From contig NZ_QNRH01000007.1 in the NCBI RefSeq assembly GCF_003314995.1, positions 105,178 through 169,177 on the forward strand: a DNA stretch of 64,000 nt, read 5' to 3'. The position numbers were made by a program, and so were the translations under genes. Below, piece by piece: positions 36,683 through 45,730 of the stretch. The notes below the pieces were generated by a model, which was given only the letters and a program-made list of their open reading frames with translations, did not search any database and was not told the origin of the DNA. The DNA is from Pseudochrobactrum asaccharolyticum. Lineage in GTDB: Bacteria; Pseudomonadota; Alphaproteobacteria; Rhizobiales; Rhizobiaceae. Numbering within the stretch: position 1 is the stretch's first letter; every line of letters begins with the position of its first letter.

Positions 36683-37564
36683 ATGAATAGTGTTGCAGAT
36701 ATTATAACCCGGCTGCATACGGTGGCTCAGGAAGGATCAAAGTCAGACCGGCGTTTGGCTGCTCTGGTTCTGGCCGATCCTGATTATGCTTCTAAAGCTG
36801 CAATTGCAGAGATTGCATTACGTGCCGGTGTCAGTGAACCAACGGTGACACGGTTTTGCCGTACAGTCGGTTGTGACGGAATACGGGAATTTAAATTTTT
36901 TCTCGCGCAGGCACTGGCCTTCGGCGGGCAATATCTCAGTGCTGAAATGCCCGTCCGCGATGCAGGTGAAAGTCGCATTGTTACAGCCGTTACCACAGCA
37001 GCAATCGCTGCAATACAACGGGCAAGCGACGGGCTGGACACATCTGTTTTGATGCAAGTGGCGGAAAAACTCGCAAATTCGAAGCATGTTTTATGCCTTG
37101 GTTCGGGTGGCACTTCATCTATGCTGGCAACAGAAATGCAGAACCGCTTGTTCAGGCTCGGTCTTTGCGTGAATGCGCATGTTGATGGTCAGTTGCAGCG
37201 TATGTATGCAGCTGTTGCAACCCGTGATACGATTGTGATTGCGTTTTCTGTGTCAGGATATGCACGCTCTGTGGTTGAAGCCTTGAATGTGGCACGGCAA
37301 TATGGTGCCGAGACCATAGCGGTTACCGCACCGCATTCTGAGCTGGCTAAAGCTGCGGATATATTAATCCCCTATCAGGTGAATGAAGACGGCAATATTT
37401 ATAAGCCTTCATCATCCCGATATGCTTTGCTGACGCTTCTCGATATTATCGCGACCGCTACAGCTGAGGCGAGGGGCACACAAGTTCTGGAGAGCTTGCG
37501 TCGTATCAAGCATAGTCTGAATACGCTTAAAATTGATGATCCGAACCTGCCATTAGGGGACTGA
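36683..37564 (+). CDS. MurR/RpiR-family regulator
   Basis: The 293-residue protein has an N-terminal RpiR helix-turn-helix (SKAAIAEIALRAGVSEPTVT, about 37-56) and a SIS sugar-phosphate-binding domain (LGSGGTSSMLATEMQNRLFR and SVSGYARSVVEAL). SIS domains sense phosphosugars or related ligands. It lies in the same plus-strand unit as the ATPase and likely binds the repeats at 34695-34761. Confidence 0.94.
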   Translation: MNSVADIITRLHTVAQEGSKSDRRLAALVLADPDYASKAAIAEIALRAGVSEPTVTRFCRTVGCDGIREFKFFLAQALAFGGQYLSAEMPVRDAGESRIVTAVTTAAIAAIQRASDGLDTSVLMQVAEKLANSKHVLCLGSGGTSSMLATEMQNRLFRLGLCVNAHVDGQLQRMYAAVATRDTIVIAFSVSGYARSVVEALNVARQYGAETIAVTAPHSELAKAADILIPYQVNEDGNIYKPSSSRYALLTLLDIIATATAEARGTQVLESLRRIKHSLNTLKIDDPNLPLGD

Positions 37565-37611
37565 TTGCCTGTTGCGGGATGAATACTGAAAATAATAAAC
37601 GGAGCCTAAAT

Positions 37612-38079
37612 ATGGAAAATGCCGTTAATCCGTTCAATGGGGATAATGATCGGGCACAAATCTGGGAGATGCTCGTTAGGCGCGATATCGAAGCATTTGT
37701 CGCGCAGGATTGGTCACTCGTGGCGGATGATTTTGATGAAATGCGCTTTCTTGGCATTCATGCTCACGGGGAACATAATCCTGATAAATGGGATGCAGCT
37801 TTTCCGGCTCTATCGGTCTATCGGGATGAATGGTTGCGACAAGCCGCTGTAAGCGCAGCAACAGATTATGCTGAACCTCTAGGCGAGGGGATATTTCGTG
37901 CTACCGATCTAAGCACAATTGATATTACGGGCAATATTGCGGTGGCACGGAAGAAGTTTGACGGCACAATTGCGAAGCTGGACGGCTCCGCAGATCGCCT
38001 GTTGTGGCAGACACTTTATTTTTGCCGCCATGACGGTGAACGCTGGAAGATTACCGGATTTATCGGCTATATGGCGTGA
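37612..38079 (+). CDS. NTF2-like (SnoaL-type) protein of unknown role
   Basis: The 155-residue product looks like a SnoaL/NTF2-fold protein: an N-terminal helix (LVRRDIEAFVAQDWSLVADD), a middle helix and closing strands (RLLWQTLYFCRHDGERWKIT). Such folds bind small hydrophobic ligands or act as lyases/isomerases. ATG 37612 has GGAG 8 bases upstream and suits the fold better than ATG 37579. It ends the RpiR-regulated unit and may act on the same substrate. Confidence 0.75.
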   Translation: MENAVNPFNGDNDRAQIWEMLVRRDIEAFVAQDWSLVADDFDEMRFLGIHAHGEHNPDKWDAAFPALSVYRDEWLRQAAVSAATDYAEPLGEGIFRATDLSTIDITGNIAVARKKFDGTIAKLDGSADRLLWQTLYFCRHDGERWKITGFIGYMA

Positions 38080-38095
38080 ATATTCTGGCGAGGCT

Positions 38096-38290
38096 TTATA
38101 GCTCCGTGCCTACTTTCCAAAGCTCCGGAAATAGCACAACCTCCAGCATTTTGCGCAGATAAGAAACGCCGCGCGTGCCGCGTTTCAGGCCGATGATGCG
38201 CTCAACTGTTGTCGCGTGGTCGAAACGCCAGCACCGGAAATTATCTTCAAAATCAACCAGTTCATAAAGCGACCAGTATTTTTCTGGTGC
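38096..38290 (-). pseudogene. Tryptophan 2,3-dioxygenase, C-terminal remnant
   Basis: The minus strand encodes [20 protein letters not shown], then [20 protein letters not shown] and a PELWKV-TEL end. This is the conserved C-terminus of bacterial tryptophan 2,3-dioxygenase, but with a shortened Gly-rich loop. Only about 60 of the usual 280 residues remain. The upstream part is unrelated, so the gene is broken. Confidence 0.85.
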
Positions 38291-38364
38291 AAATATTTTA
38301 CTGCTGTAAGTGTATATCAAAGTCAGTGGATTTAATTGAGTAAGGTAGAAGTGGATATCCTATC

Positions 38365-38484
38365 AGTCTATGTGCGCGACTCTGTCTCCTATCCTAATCT
38401 TGAGAAGTCCTGGCTGAATATGGTCTAAGTGTTGATTATGCAGTTCTGAATCGATGGGGTGTTTGCTATTCGCACCACATGCTG
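38365..38484 (+). pseudogene. IS6-family transposase remnant
   Basis: Two plus-strand pieces in different frames (VRDSVSYPNLEK, then AEYGLSVDYAVLNRWGVCYS) match the early IS6/IS26-type transposase region (LSYRDLEEMLAERGxSVDHSTINRW). A frameshift lies near 38410 and no catalytic DDE core follows. It sits directly beside the tryptophan dioxygenase remnant. Confidence 0.65.
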
Positions 38485-38636
38485 GCGGTGATAACACGCG
38501 GTTATGCGTTTTGGCTTGACAAGAGTTCACGGATAAATCGCTTGATAGGCTTGATGTTGCAACGTTTCTGCACAAGAACCTACAGCATAAAACCATCCTT
38601 ATTAAATCCGCGCCTCCTTTAAAACATGTAGAATTA

Positions 38637-39539
38637 TTACTGCGCAGATGGTTGATCCGCGAAGAGTTTCGTTGCCATGAAATCAACGAAAACGCGGATT
38701 TTTGGTGCAAGATAACGGCTCGTCGGCCATAGAACTCTGAAAGCACCAGTACCAGTTAAGTGATCATCCAACAATGATACGAGTTTGCCCTGCGCAAGTT
38801 CATTCGTTACTGCAAAAGGCGGGAGACAAGTGATGCCAAATGATCGTTCTGCAAGGTAAATCAACGGCTCAAGTGTACTTGCTATGGTTGTGACAGGCAA
38901 ATCTAGTCTCAGCGGATTTCCATCACGAACCAGTGGCCAGGGTTCCAGTTTTCCTGAGTTGGCATAGCGATGATGGAGACAGCGATGATGCAACAGATCT
39001 TCCGGTTTTGCTGGCCGTCCATAGGTGTTCAGATAGTCTGGGGCGGCAACAATCACATGCCTGAAATTGCCAAGTTTACGGCTCATCAAACGGCTGTCAC
39101 GCACTTCGCCGGTTCTGATCACAGCGTCAAAACCTTCCTCAATAACGTCCACCAACCGGTCGTTGAAATCGAGCTCTAAATTGATTTCAGGATAGGCTTT
39201 CATGAATTCTGAAATGGTTGGCATGAGTAGCATGCCTGCCATAGGAAGGCTCACGCGAAGTTGCCCGCGCGGGGTGTTTTGTGATTTTGATAATTGCGTG
39301 CGGGCATTCTCAAACTCTGTTTGAATCCGGCGACAGGTTTCGAGAAAAAGGCTGCCTTCTTGTGTCAGCGCCATGCTGCGTGTGGAGCGATGGAAAAGCC
39401 GCACACCCATTTCATCCTCAAGTCGTGCCACAGCTTTACCGACTGCTGAACCCGACAGACCAAGGCGGTTGCCTGCCGCGGCAAAGCTGCCAGCTTCTGC
39501 AGCATTTACAAAAATATTGATGCTTCCGAGCTTATCCAT
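38637..39539 (-). CDS. LysR-family regulator (AaeR/CrgA type)
   Basis: The 300-residue protein has a LysR head (GSFAAAGNRLGLSGSAVGKA, about 17-36) and the arginine-rich wing LFHRSTRSMALTQEG, typical of the CrgA-like subgroup. The effector domain follows. It is divergent from the monooxygenase-like and MFS genes, with a perfect palindrome in the gap, and is their likely regulator. Confidence 0.92.
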   Translation of the reverse strand: MDKLGSINIFVNAAEAGSFAAAGNRLGLSGSAVGKAVARLEDEMGVRLFHRSTRSMALTQEGSLFLETCRRIQTEFENARTQLSKSQNTPRGQLRVSLPMAGMLLMPTISEFMKAYPEINLELDFNDRLVDVIEEGFDAVIRTGEVRDSRLMSRKLGNFRHVIVAAPDYLNTYGRPAKPEDLLHHRCLHHRYANSGKLEPWPLVRDGNPLRLDLPVTTIASTLEPLIYLAERSFGITCLPPFAVTNELAQGKLVSLLDDHLTGTGAFRVLWPTSRYLAPKIRVFVDFMATKLFADQPSAQ

Positions 39540-39550
39540 ATTGCACCTAT

Positions 39551-39569
39551 TGCGGAATTTATTTCCGCA
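39551..39569. promoter_or_regulatory. Perfect palindrome upstream of LysR and monooxygenase-like genes
   Basis: TGCGGAATTTATTTCCGCA has 7-base arms around TTTAT. It starts 12 bases before the LysR start codon in the divergent intergenic region. It is a good candidate operator for that LysR protein. Confidence 0.55.
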
Positions 39570-39674
39570 TTGTGAGGAATATGAGCGTATTTATTCAATA
39601 TTCTGATGAAGATATCCAGAGGCATCAGCGGTCTTGTCGACCACAATTTCTCTAACTCCCTCAGGAAACCTCAC

Positions 39675-40028
39675 ATGGATAAGAAAATTATCGCCGGTTT
39701 TTCAGCGTCACCTGCCACCACTTTTATCGTCAATGTCATACATGCTCATGAGGGCAAACAGGATGAAGCCTTCGCTATTATCCAAGACGTTGTTCACTAC
39801 GTCTCCGAGCGCAAAGCAGGATTTCTCTGGAGTACGCTTTCAAAAAGCACGGACGGACTGACCGTTGTGAATATCGAAGCGATACAGGGCGCGGGAAATG
39901 TGGATGAGTTTTTCTCCGATCCGCTTTTTGTCGAGAAATTCAGAAAGCTCGATACTGTCTCGACGAGCGAATTTCACACTTATTCTGTTGATGATCTCGT
40001 GCTGCCTAAGTTTGGGCAGGCGGAGTAA
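39675..40028 (+). CDS. Antibiotic-biosynthesis-monooxygenase-like (ABM) domain protein
   Basis: The 117-residue protein fits the dimeric alpha-beta barrel of ABM proteins: FIVNVIHAHEGKQDEAFAII at the start, then VVHYVSERKAGFLWSTLSKS and a second strand-helix set. Members include quinol monooxygenases and proteins of unknown role. AGGAA lies 8 bases before ATG 39675; longer starts are not supported. It is followed within 6 bases by an MFS exporter. Confidence 0.8.
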   Translation: MDKKIIAGFSASPATTFIVNVIHAHEGKQDEAFAIIQDVVHYVSERKAGFLWSTLSKSTDGLTVVNIEAIQGAGNVDEFFSDPLFVEKFRKLDTVSTSEFHTYSVDDLVLPKFGQAE

Positions 40029-40033
40029 GCGGG

Positions 40034-41236
40034 ATGTCAGACATATATGTTGCTGATCGCGCTGTTGATGCGCGCAACACCGGCGAAAAGAGCTTTCCTT
40101 TCATGTCCTTGTTGGCGCTTGCTGCTGTCGGTTTCATCACGATTTTGACGGAGGTGCTGCCCGCAGGACTTCTCACGCAAATTGCGGATGATCTCTCGGT
40201 TTCCGAAGCTTATGTCGGGCAGATGGTCAGTATTTATGCGCTGGGCTCGCTGATAGCTGCCATTCCCCTCACGAAAATGACCCAAGCGATCAGGCGCAGA
40301 CCGCTTTTGATTTCCGCAGTTTTTGGTTTTCTAATCGCCAATTTGCTTACAGCCGTCTCACCATATTACTGGCTTATCATGATAGGGCGATTTATTGCCG
40401 GTGTTTCCGCAGGATTAAGCTGGGCGCTGCTTGCAGGCTATGCAGCGCGTATGGTGCCGGAAGAGCAAAAAGGGAGAGCCATCACAATCGCCATGGTTGG
40501 CACGCCAATCGCTCTGTCGATCGGCGTTCCGGCGACAACATTCCTCGGTACGCTTATCGGATGGAGGTTGTGTTTCGCCCTGTTAAGTCTGCTCGCTATA
40601 TTGCTGATAGTCTGGATCGCTACCAAAGTTCCGGATTTTCCCGGGCAGGAAGCATCCAGGCAACAATCGCTGCACTCAGTCATCACAATGCCGGGTATTC
40701 GCTCAATTCTGTTTGTAACACTGACATTCGTTCTGGCACATAATATTCTCTATACTTATGTTGTGCCGCTTCTTGCCAATGCAGGACTGGAAGAGCGAAC
40801 CGATGTTATGCTGATGTTGTTTGGCATGGCGTCACTGGTCAGTATTTGGATCACCGGTGTGTATATTGACGGCAAGCTTCGCCAACTTTCCTTATTGTCC
40901 AGTTTGCTCTTTATCTGTGTTGCCGTTGCCATAGGGTTCTTTCCGCAACAAACCTTGGTCATATGTGCAGCAGTTGTCGTATGGGGCTTTGCATTTGGCG
41001 GGATAGCAACCCTGTTTCAAACTGCTCTTGCCCGTGCAGCGGGTGATGCAACTGATGTTGCCCAATCCATGCTTGTAACAATTTGGAACACGGCCATTGC
41101 CGGTGGCGGAGTGCTTGGAGGATTACTGTTGGAGGAAATTGGGATCAATGCCTTTTCACCAGCATTGCTTGGATTGCTGATCCCGGCATTTGTGGCAACT
41201 TGGATAGCGCAGCGTCACGGGTTTTGTAATCACTAA
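40034..41236 (+). CDS. DHA1-family MFS exporter
   Basis: The 400-residue protein has 12 membrane helices and the AraJ/YdhP-like opening (GFITILTEVLPAGLLTQIAD). The fourth and fifth helices carry RFIAGVSAGLSWALLAGYAARM and IGVPATTFLGTLIGWR. Relatives export sugars, arabinose-like compounds or drugs. It pairs with the ABM-like gene under the divergent LysR regulator. A terminator follows. Confidence 0.93.
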   Translation: MSDIYVADRAVDARNTGEKSFPFMSLLALAAVGFITILTEVLPAGLLTQIADDLSVSEAYVGQMVSIYALGSLIAAIPLTKMTQAIRRRPLLISAVFGFLIANLLTAVSPYYWLIMIGRFIAGVSAGLSWALLAGYAARMVPEEQKGRAITIAMVGTPIALSIGVPATTFLGTLIGWRLCFALLSLLAILLIVWIATKVPDFPGQEASRQQSLHSVITMPGIRSILFVTLTFVLAHNILYTYVVPLLANAGLEERTDVMLMLFGMASLVSIWITGVYIDGKLRQLSLLSSLLFICVAVAIGFFPQQTLVICAAVVVWGFAFGGIATLFQTALARAAGDATDVAQSMLVTIWNTAIAGGGVLGGLLLEEIGINAFSPALLGLLIPAFVATWIAQRHGFCNH

Positions 41237-41240
41237 AAAC

Positions 41241-41284
41241 GGGCTGCACGCTGTCGTTTCACGAAAGGCGTGCAGCCCATTCTT
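41241..41284 (+). terminator. Terminator after MFS gene
   Basis: GGGCTGCACGC (41241-41251) pairs with GCGTGCAGCCC (41268-41278). The tail ATTCTT is only partly T-rich. Confidence 0.75.
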
Positions 41285-41375
41285 GGTTGATGGTTTGGTC
41301 GCTTCCTTTCCCAAACGGGAAATCTATCGTCAGATGCGAAGGCTTCATGCATCGTGCCTATATGTGGAAGAGCGC

Positions 41376-42063
41376 TTACTCATAAATATAATTTGCTAAT
41401 GTATCATCGGAATATTCCGATCTCAGCAGCCTAACCTCACTCAAACGCGGCATCAGTTCATCCGATGCCAGATCCATTGAACCGGAAGAGCCGCCGGGTG
41501 CGGTAATAAAGCCGTCAATTGCACCAGTCTCCTGCCAATGCCCTGCGCTGATCACTTCCGGTCTGTGAAGTAAGTCGTGCAGAACAGGTTCTTCGCGTTC
41601 AATCAGCCTGCGCAGAAGACCGGCATGGGTTTTGCTGCGTAATATGGCCGAGACAATTGGTAAGTTTGCAGGCTCTGTTGAGGGCAGGGATATAGGCAAT
41701 GCGTTGGGTGTCAATATTCTGCTAATATGGATTATAGCCTGTTGTGCGGCGATTTTAGTCTTTGTGTTGTCAATGAAAAAGAGTTCTAAGGGTGGATGCA
41801 GGCTGACCCTGACCGGTACCGGTGTGAGTGCTATCCTTTCCGGTATCAATACTGCTTTATTGGTCGTGGGTGATATTGATCATGCAGCAAGGCAACTGGG
41901 TATTGCGACAGAGAAAATCCGTCTGATGATGGTTATGACGGCCGTTGGATTAACGCCAATCGCAACGGCTGCGGCATTGGTATGCCGATTGACACGTTCG
42001 CCTAATGTACCAATTAGTCTTACCACAGACTTACGGGTGGCATTTATCTTTTGTAGCTATTAA
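41376..42063. other. Two overlapping unrecognised open frames
   Basis: A minus-strand frame (41376-41849, 157 codons) and a plus-strand frame (41632-42063, 143 codons) overlap. The minus one ends with an acidic segment (MPRLSEVRLLRSEYSDDTLA). The plus one has one or two hydrophobic segments (VNILLIWIIACCAAILVFVL). Neither has a good ribosome site or a family I recognise, and both cannot be real over the whole overlap. This may be a joined remnant of two genes. The stretch 42064-42257 shows no gene. Confidence 0.25.
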
Positions 42064-42257
42064 GTCGTGAGAGCGAGATATAAAGGCGTTTTGGTTGAGC
42101 AGGTTTTGCTCTTTCGCACGGTTCAGACCAGGAAGCAGATAAGAGTGTTATATACCTCAAGTCTATAACGACAATATTATCGTCTAAAAGGCATTGGGAT
42201 ATGTTATTGCTGTTCGGTCAGTGTGAAATCTTTGCCCAGATATTATTTTTGAAGCTT

Positions 42258-43823
42258 TTATTGCGTGGAAGGTGAATTCGTCCTTGTAATGATGGGCTGA
42301 TCCGCAAGATTGCTTGCCTGATCGGATGAGGTGAGTGCACCTGCAAAGAAAGCCAGATTGGCGGCAGCTATGAATGCCGCGGCTTTTGCGTCTGCTTGCG
42401 CAAGCCTTGCATCCAGCAGGGCATTATTGGTTTCATTGACAATAGTGATCGTGCCAAGGCCATTTTTATAAGCCTCTAATGAAGCGTCAAATGCAATGTT
42501 TGAGGTCTGCACCAAAGTATTGGCCGCATTATTGGCGGCAAGTGCTGTTTTCAACGCATTGGAAGCCAGCACTATTTCAGCCACTGCATCAAGCTGCATC
42601 TTGCGGAATGTTTCGGATGCAACATTGGCGACGGATTGTGCATTTTTAAGCTGGGCTGCACGCAAACCACCGTCGAAAATCGGTATTGATGCCCCGACAA
42701 TCATCCCTTTTTGCGATGACTGGCTGTTTAAATCCGGTAGTGCGCCGATATTAAAATCACCGGAGGGTGCTGATAAAGTTGCAGCAATAAAGACCTTAGG
42801 CATAAATTCGGCTTTGGCTACTTTAATACCTGCCTGACTGGCCTGCATAGCCGCATAACCTGCCTGAATATCAGGTCGGCGTGAAAGGGCCGCTTCGATG
42901 ACTTCTTGCGTCACACCGTCGAAACGGTTTGGAATTTTACGGTCGAGTGCGCCTTTAATGTTAAGATCAAGTGTTGCGTTTACCCCCATGCCGGCCAGCA
43001 GCATCTGATAAGTGTTTTGCTCCTGGCCATTGGCGCGCACAATGCGCAATTCTGCCTGTGCCACTTGCTGGCGGGCAAGTGCTAATTCAACTGTAGTAGC
43101 TCGCCCCTCATTGAGTTTCGCTTGCACGGCTGCGAGCACAGCTTTGGAATTACGCAAGGTTTGTTGTGCGATTTGATGACCTGTCACTGCGGCTGAATGC
43201 TCGTAATAACGACGTGTCACATCAAAAATAACCTTTTGATGCATGGCATTAAAAGTGACATTAGCGGCAAAGGAAACCTCACGAGCGGCTTCACGCAAGG
43301 CCGCACGCTGCCCAAAGTCAAACACCAGCCATTTCAATGCGAGCGCCGGAACGACACCTTTCACGGTGGTATTGATATCTTTTTCACCGATAATCGGTAC
43401 ATCGACAGGGCGTTTTGACCGCTGATAACCGCCGATGACATTGGCAGAAATCATTGGCAGGGAAACGGCTTCAGTCATACCGACAGCAAGGGCTGCCTGT
43501 TTTGCACGCTCCCACGCATTGCGGGTGCTCGGGTTGCTGCGCTGTGCCAGATCAATCAGTGCCGGAAGATCATAAGAACGACGATTATCCACTTCAACCG
43601 GTGTGCTGATCAGTGCCAGTTCAGGCTTGGATGCGACGCCGAAATCAGCAGCTCCGGTTGTCGTCGTCGCGTCTGTTGTTGACGCTTTACCTTTTTCACC
43701 GGTGACCCAGGGTTTATCCGGTGCGCTTGGTGCCAATTCGAGTGCATCGGTTGCACAACCGCTCAGCATCAATAAAGCGCAAACCGGCCATAATGGGAAA
43801 GTTGAACAACGTCTGCCGGTCAT
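42258..43823 (-). CDS. TolC/NodT-type outer membrane efflux lipoprotein
   Basis: The 521-residue protein has a lipobox (LLMLSGCAT) and two outer-membrane-efflux repeats with long coiled-coil helices (NEGRATTVELALARQQVAQA; LVQTSNIAFDASLEAYKNGL). It forms the outer channel for the FUSC/HlyD pump encoded directly upstream. The start overlaps the FUSC stop by four bases. E. coli aaeXAB lacks its own channel gene, so this operon is more self-contained. Confidence 0.93.
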   Translation of the reverse strand: MTGRRCSTFPLWPVCALLMLSGCATDALELAPSAPDKPWVTGEKGKASTTDATTTTGAADFGVASKPELALISTPVEVDNRRSYDLPALIDLAQRSNPSTRNAWERAKQAALAVGMTEAVSLPMISANVIGGYQRSKRPVDVPIIGEKDINTTVKGVVPALALKWLVFDFGQRAALREAAREVSFAANVTFNAMHQKVIFDVTRRYYEHSAAVTGHQIAQQTLRNSKAVLAAVQAKLNEGRATTVELALARQQVAQAELRIVRANGQEQNTYQMLLAGMGVNATLDLNIKGALDRKIPNRFDGVTQEVIEAALSRRPDIQAGYAAMQASQAGIKVAKAEFMPKVFIAATLSAPSGDFNIGALPDLNSQSSQKGMIVGASIPIFDGGLRAAQLKNAQSVANVASETFRKMQLDAVAEIVLASNALKTALAANNAANTLVQTSNIAFDASLEAYKNGLGTITIVNETNNALLDARLAQADAKAAAFIAAANLAFFAGALTSSDQASNLADQPIITRTNSPSTQ

Positions 43824-45730
43824 AAACTACTGCCTGTTAATAAGATTTCTAACTCGGCGAGTTGTGCCGCTACATGCTGGTTCGGATAATGACCGACAGT
43901 TTCTGCCGGAGGTGTCGGCTTTGTATTTTTCAAATTATAGGTCTCAAGATGATTTGCCAACCGTCTCAAGCGGCCAGCTACTTCCGGCATTGGCGTATTA
44001 CCGAAATAAATCGCCTGACCAATGTCGGATAATGTCTTGGTATATTGCTTTCCAGCTTTGGTCATTTGCGGTGAGGGACGCAGATGATGCGGTTCAAAGG
44101 GCAGCAAATAATAGCAATAACGCACATCTGCCAAGAGACGTTCGATTTCTGCAATTTGTGCAACATTTTGCGAGCGCTCATTGACTGGCACAAGCGCCAG
44201 ATCCGCTAGTTTACGTGTTGTTTTGATCAGAGTGTCGCGTGCTGTTTGGCTCACGGGCTTTGGCCATAAGAAAACCGAAACCAGATAAACCGCTACATTG
44301 CCAATGAGAATACCGATCGCGCGGTCGCGGGCTGTGTCCAGATCAGTGGTCGGGCCAAAACCTTGCAAGACACTGAGTGTATAAGCCAGCCCGATTTGCA
44401 CACCGGCATAAGAAATTTTGCGGCTACCGGCAGCCACCCAGCCAGCTATCCATGTGGCAGCGAAAACCAGCAGCATCAAACCGCCGACGGTTTCCAGATG
44501 CGGCAGCAGATAGACTATGGAAATCACACCCATCAATGCGCCGATCAGACAGCCGGTAATACGCAGTGCCAGTTTGTGCACCGTGTCACCGGCAGTGCCG
44601 AGCGAAGCCACATAACAAGTGACCATTGCGGTATGGATACCGTCCCAATTAAGCGCGGCATAAAACATGTAGCACAAAATTGCGGCGAGCGTGGTTTTGA
44701 GCGCAAACTGCTGGTAAATCGGATTGCTAAAAGCGTCAGGTTTGAAAAAACCGTCATTGCCGCTTTTGCTATAGTCGGGCTTTACCGCACCGCTGATGGC
44801 ATTGATGGCTTGGCTAATACTCAAGCTTTGCGAGCTTTGTGCCTCAACTTTATCGATGGGTAAATTCTCTGAGAGAGGCGTGCCTTTATCCAGTGTATCA
44901 ATCATCAGGGCGATTGTTGCAGCATGTTGCTGACGCTCATGGGGTTCGCCTTCGCGCGCGAGAGCCGCAGAAGCATAAACCAACTGATAAGAGGCCGGAA
45001 TATCGACGCCAATCTGAGCGATTTTGGTTTTTGATGTCTGATGCAAAATTTGCGTCAGCTTCAGTTTCTTTTCAGCTGCTTCATTGCCTTCGCTTAAGAA
45101 TACATCGAGCTTTTCATTCGTTTCGGCATTTGGGCTGTTTAATAATTGATAGGCGAGATGGAGACGGCCGCGCAATTGCTTCCGCAATAAACCTACACTC
45201 CATTGTCCGAAAAACAGGCTGAAAATGGCAATGCAAAACATTGGCAAAATAGCCATTTCCCAAGCATAACGCAGTGCCAAGGAAATAACGCCATTGATCG
45301 GAACCATACTGATCAGCGTCAACAAAAATGCGATAATCAGCGCAATAATGCTGCCACCTTCGCCCAGTTTGCTGGCGGCGCCAATAAAAATGAAAATAAA
45401 AGAAGCGATAATCATCACCAGAATACGCACAAAAGCGGATTCAACGGTTGATTGTAAAAGCGGTATCATCAACACGACAAGCAGGGTGATGGCGATAACG
45501 GCGACTGAGGCAACAAGAGTGTTTTCAGCGCCGTCCGGCTTCATCAGAAAAATAACGAGATAGACACTGATCGCTGCTTCGGGAATATGAAACAGCATGG
45601 CGATGCCGCTGACAAGCGCACAGACAAAAGCCACTCGCCATGTGGCCGCAGCACGGCCGGGAAAGGGTGCGAGGTCCGCTAATGTCTGTCTGATCGCTGT
45701 TGACAGCGAGGCTTCAGCACGGGTTGCCAT
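43820..45730 (-). CDS. FUSC-family efflux protein (AaeB-like)
   Basis: The 636-residue inner membrane protein has two blocks of about five helices (residues 25-185 and 345-485) around a soluble middle, the fusaric-acid-resistance/AaeB layout. These pumps drive aromatic acids out of the cell. It overlaps the adaptor gene by 17 bases and the outer membrane factor gene by 4. The nearby LysR/ABM/MFS cluster is a possible functional partner but is not in the operon. Confidence 0.93.
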   Translation of the reverse strand: MATRAEASLSTAIRQTLADLAPFPGRAAATWRVAFVCALVSGIAMLFHIPEAAISVYLVIFLMKPDGAENTLVASVAVIAITLLVVLMIPLLQSTVESAFVRILVMIIASFIFIFIGAASKLGEGGSIIALIIAFLLTLISMVPINGVISLALRYAWEMAILPMFCIAIFSLFFGQWSVGLLRKQLRGRLHLAYQLLNSPNAETNEKLDVFLSEGNEAAEKKLKLTQILHQTSKTKIAQIGVDIPASYQLVYASAALAREGEPHERQQHAATIALMIDTLDKGTPLSENLPIDKVEAQSSQSLSISQAINAISGAVKPDYSKSGNDGFFKPDAFSNPIYQQFALKTTLAAILCYMFYAALNWDGIHTAMVTCYVASLGTAGDTVHKLALRITGCLIGALMGVISIVYLLPHLETVGGLMLLVFAATWIAGWVAAGSRKISYAGVQIGLAYTLSVLQGFGPTTDLDTARDRAIGILIGNVAVYLVSVFLWPKPVSQTARDTLIKTTRKLADLALVPVNERSQNVAQIAEIERLLADVRYCYYLLPFEPHHLRPSPQMTKAGKQYTKTLSDIGQAIYFGNTPMPEVAGRLRRLANHLETYNLKNTKPTPPAETVGHYPNQHVAAQLAELEILLTGSSL

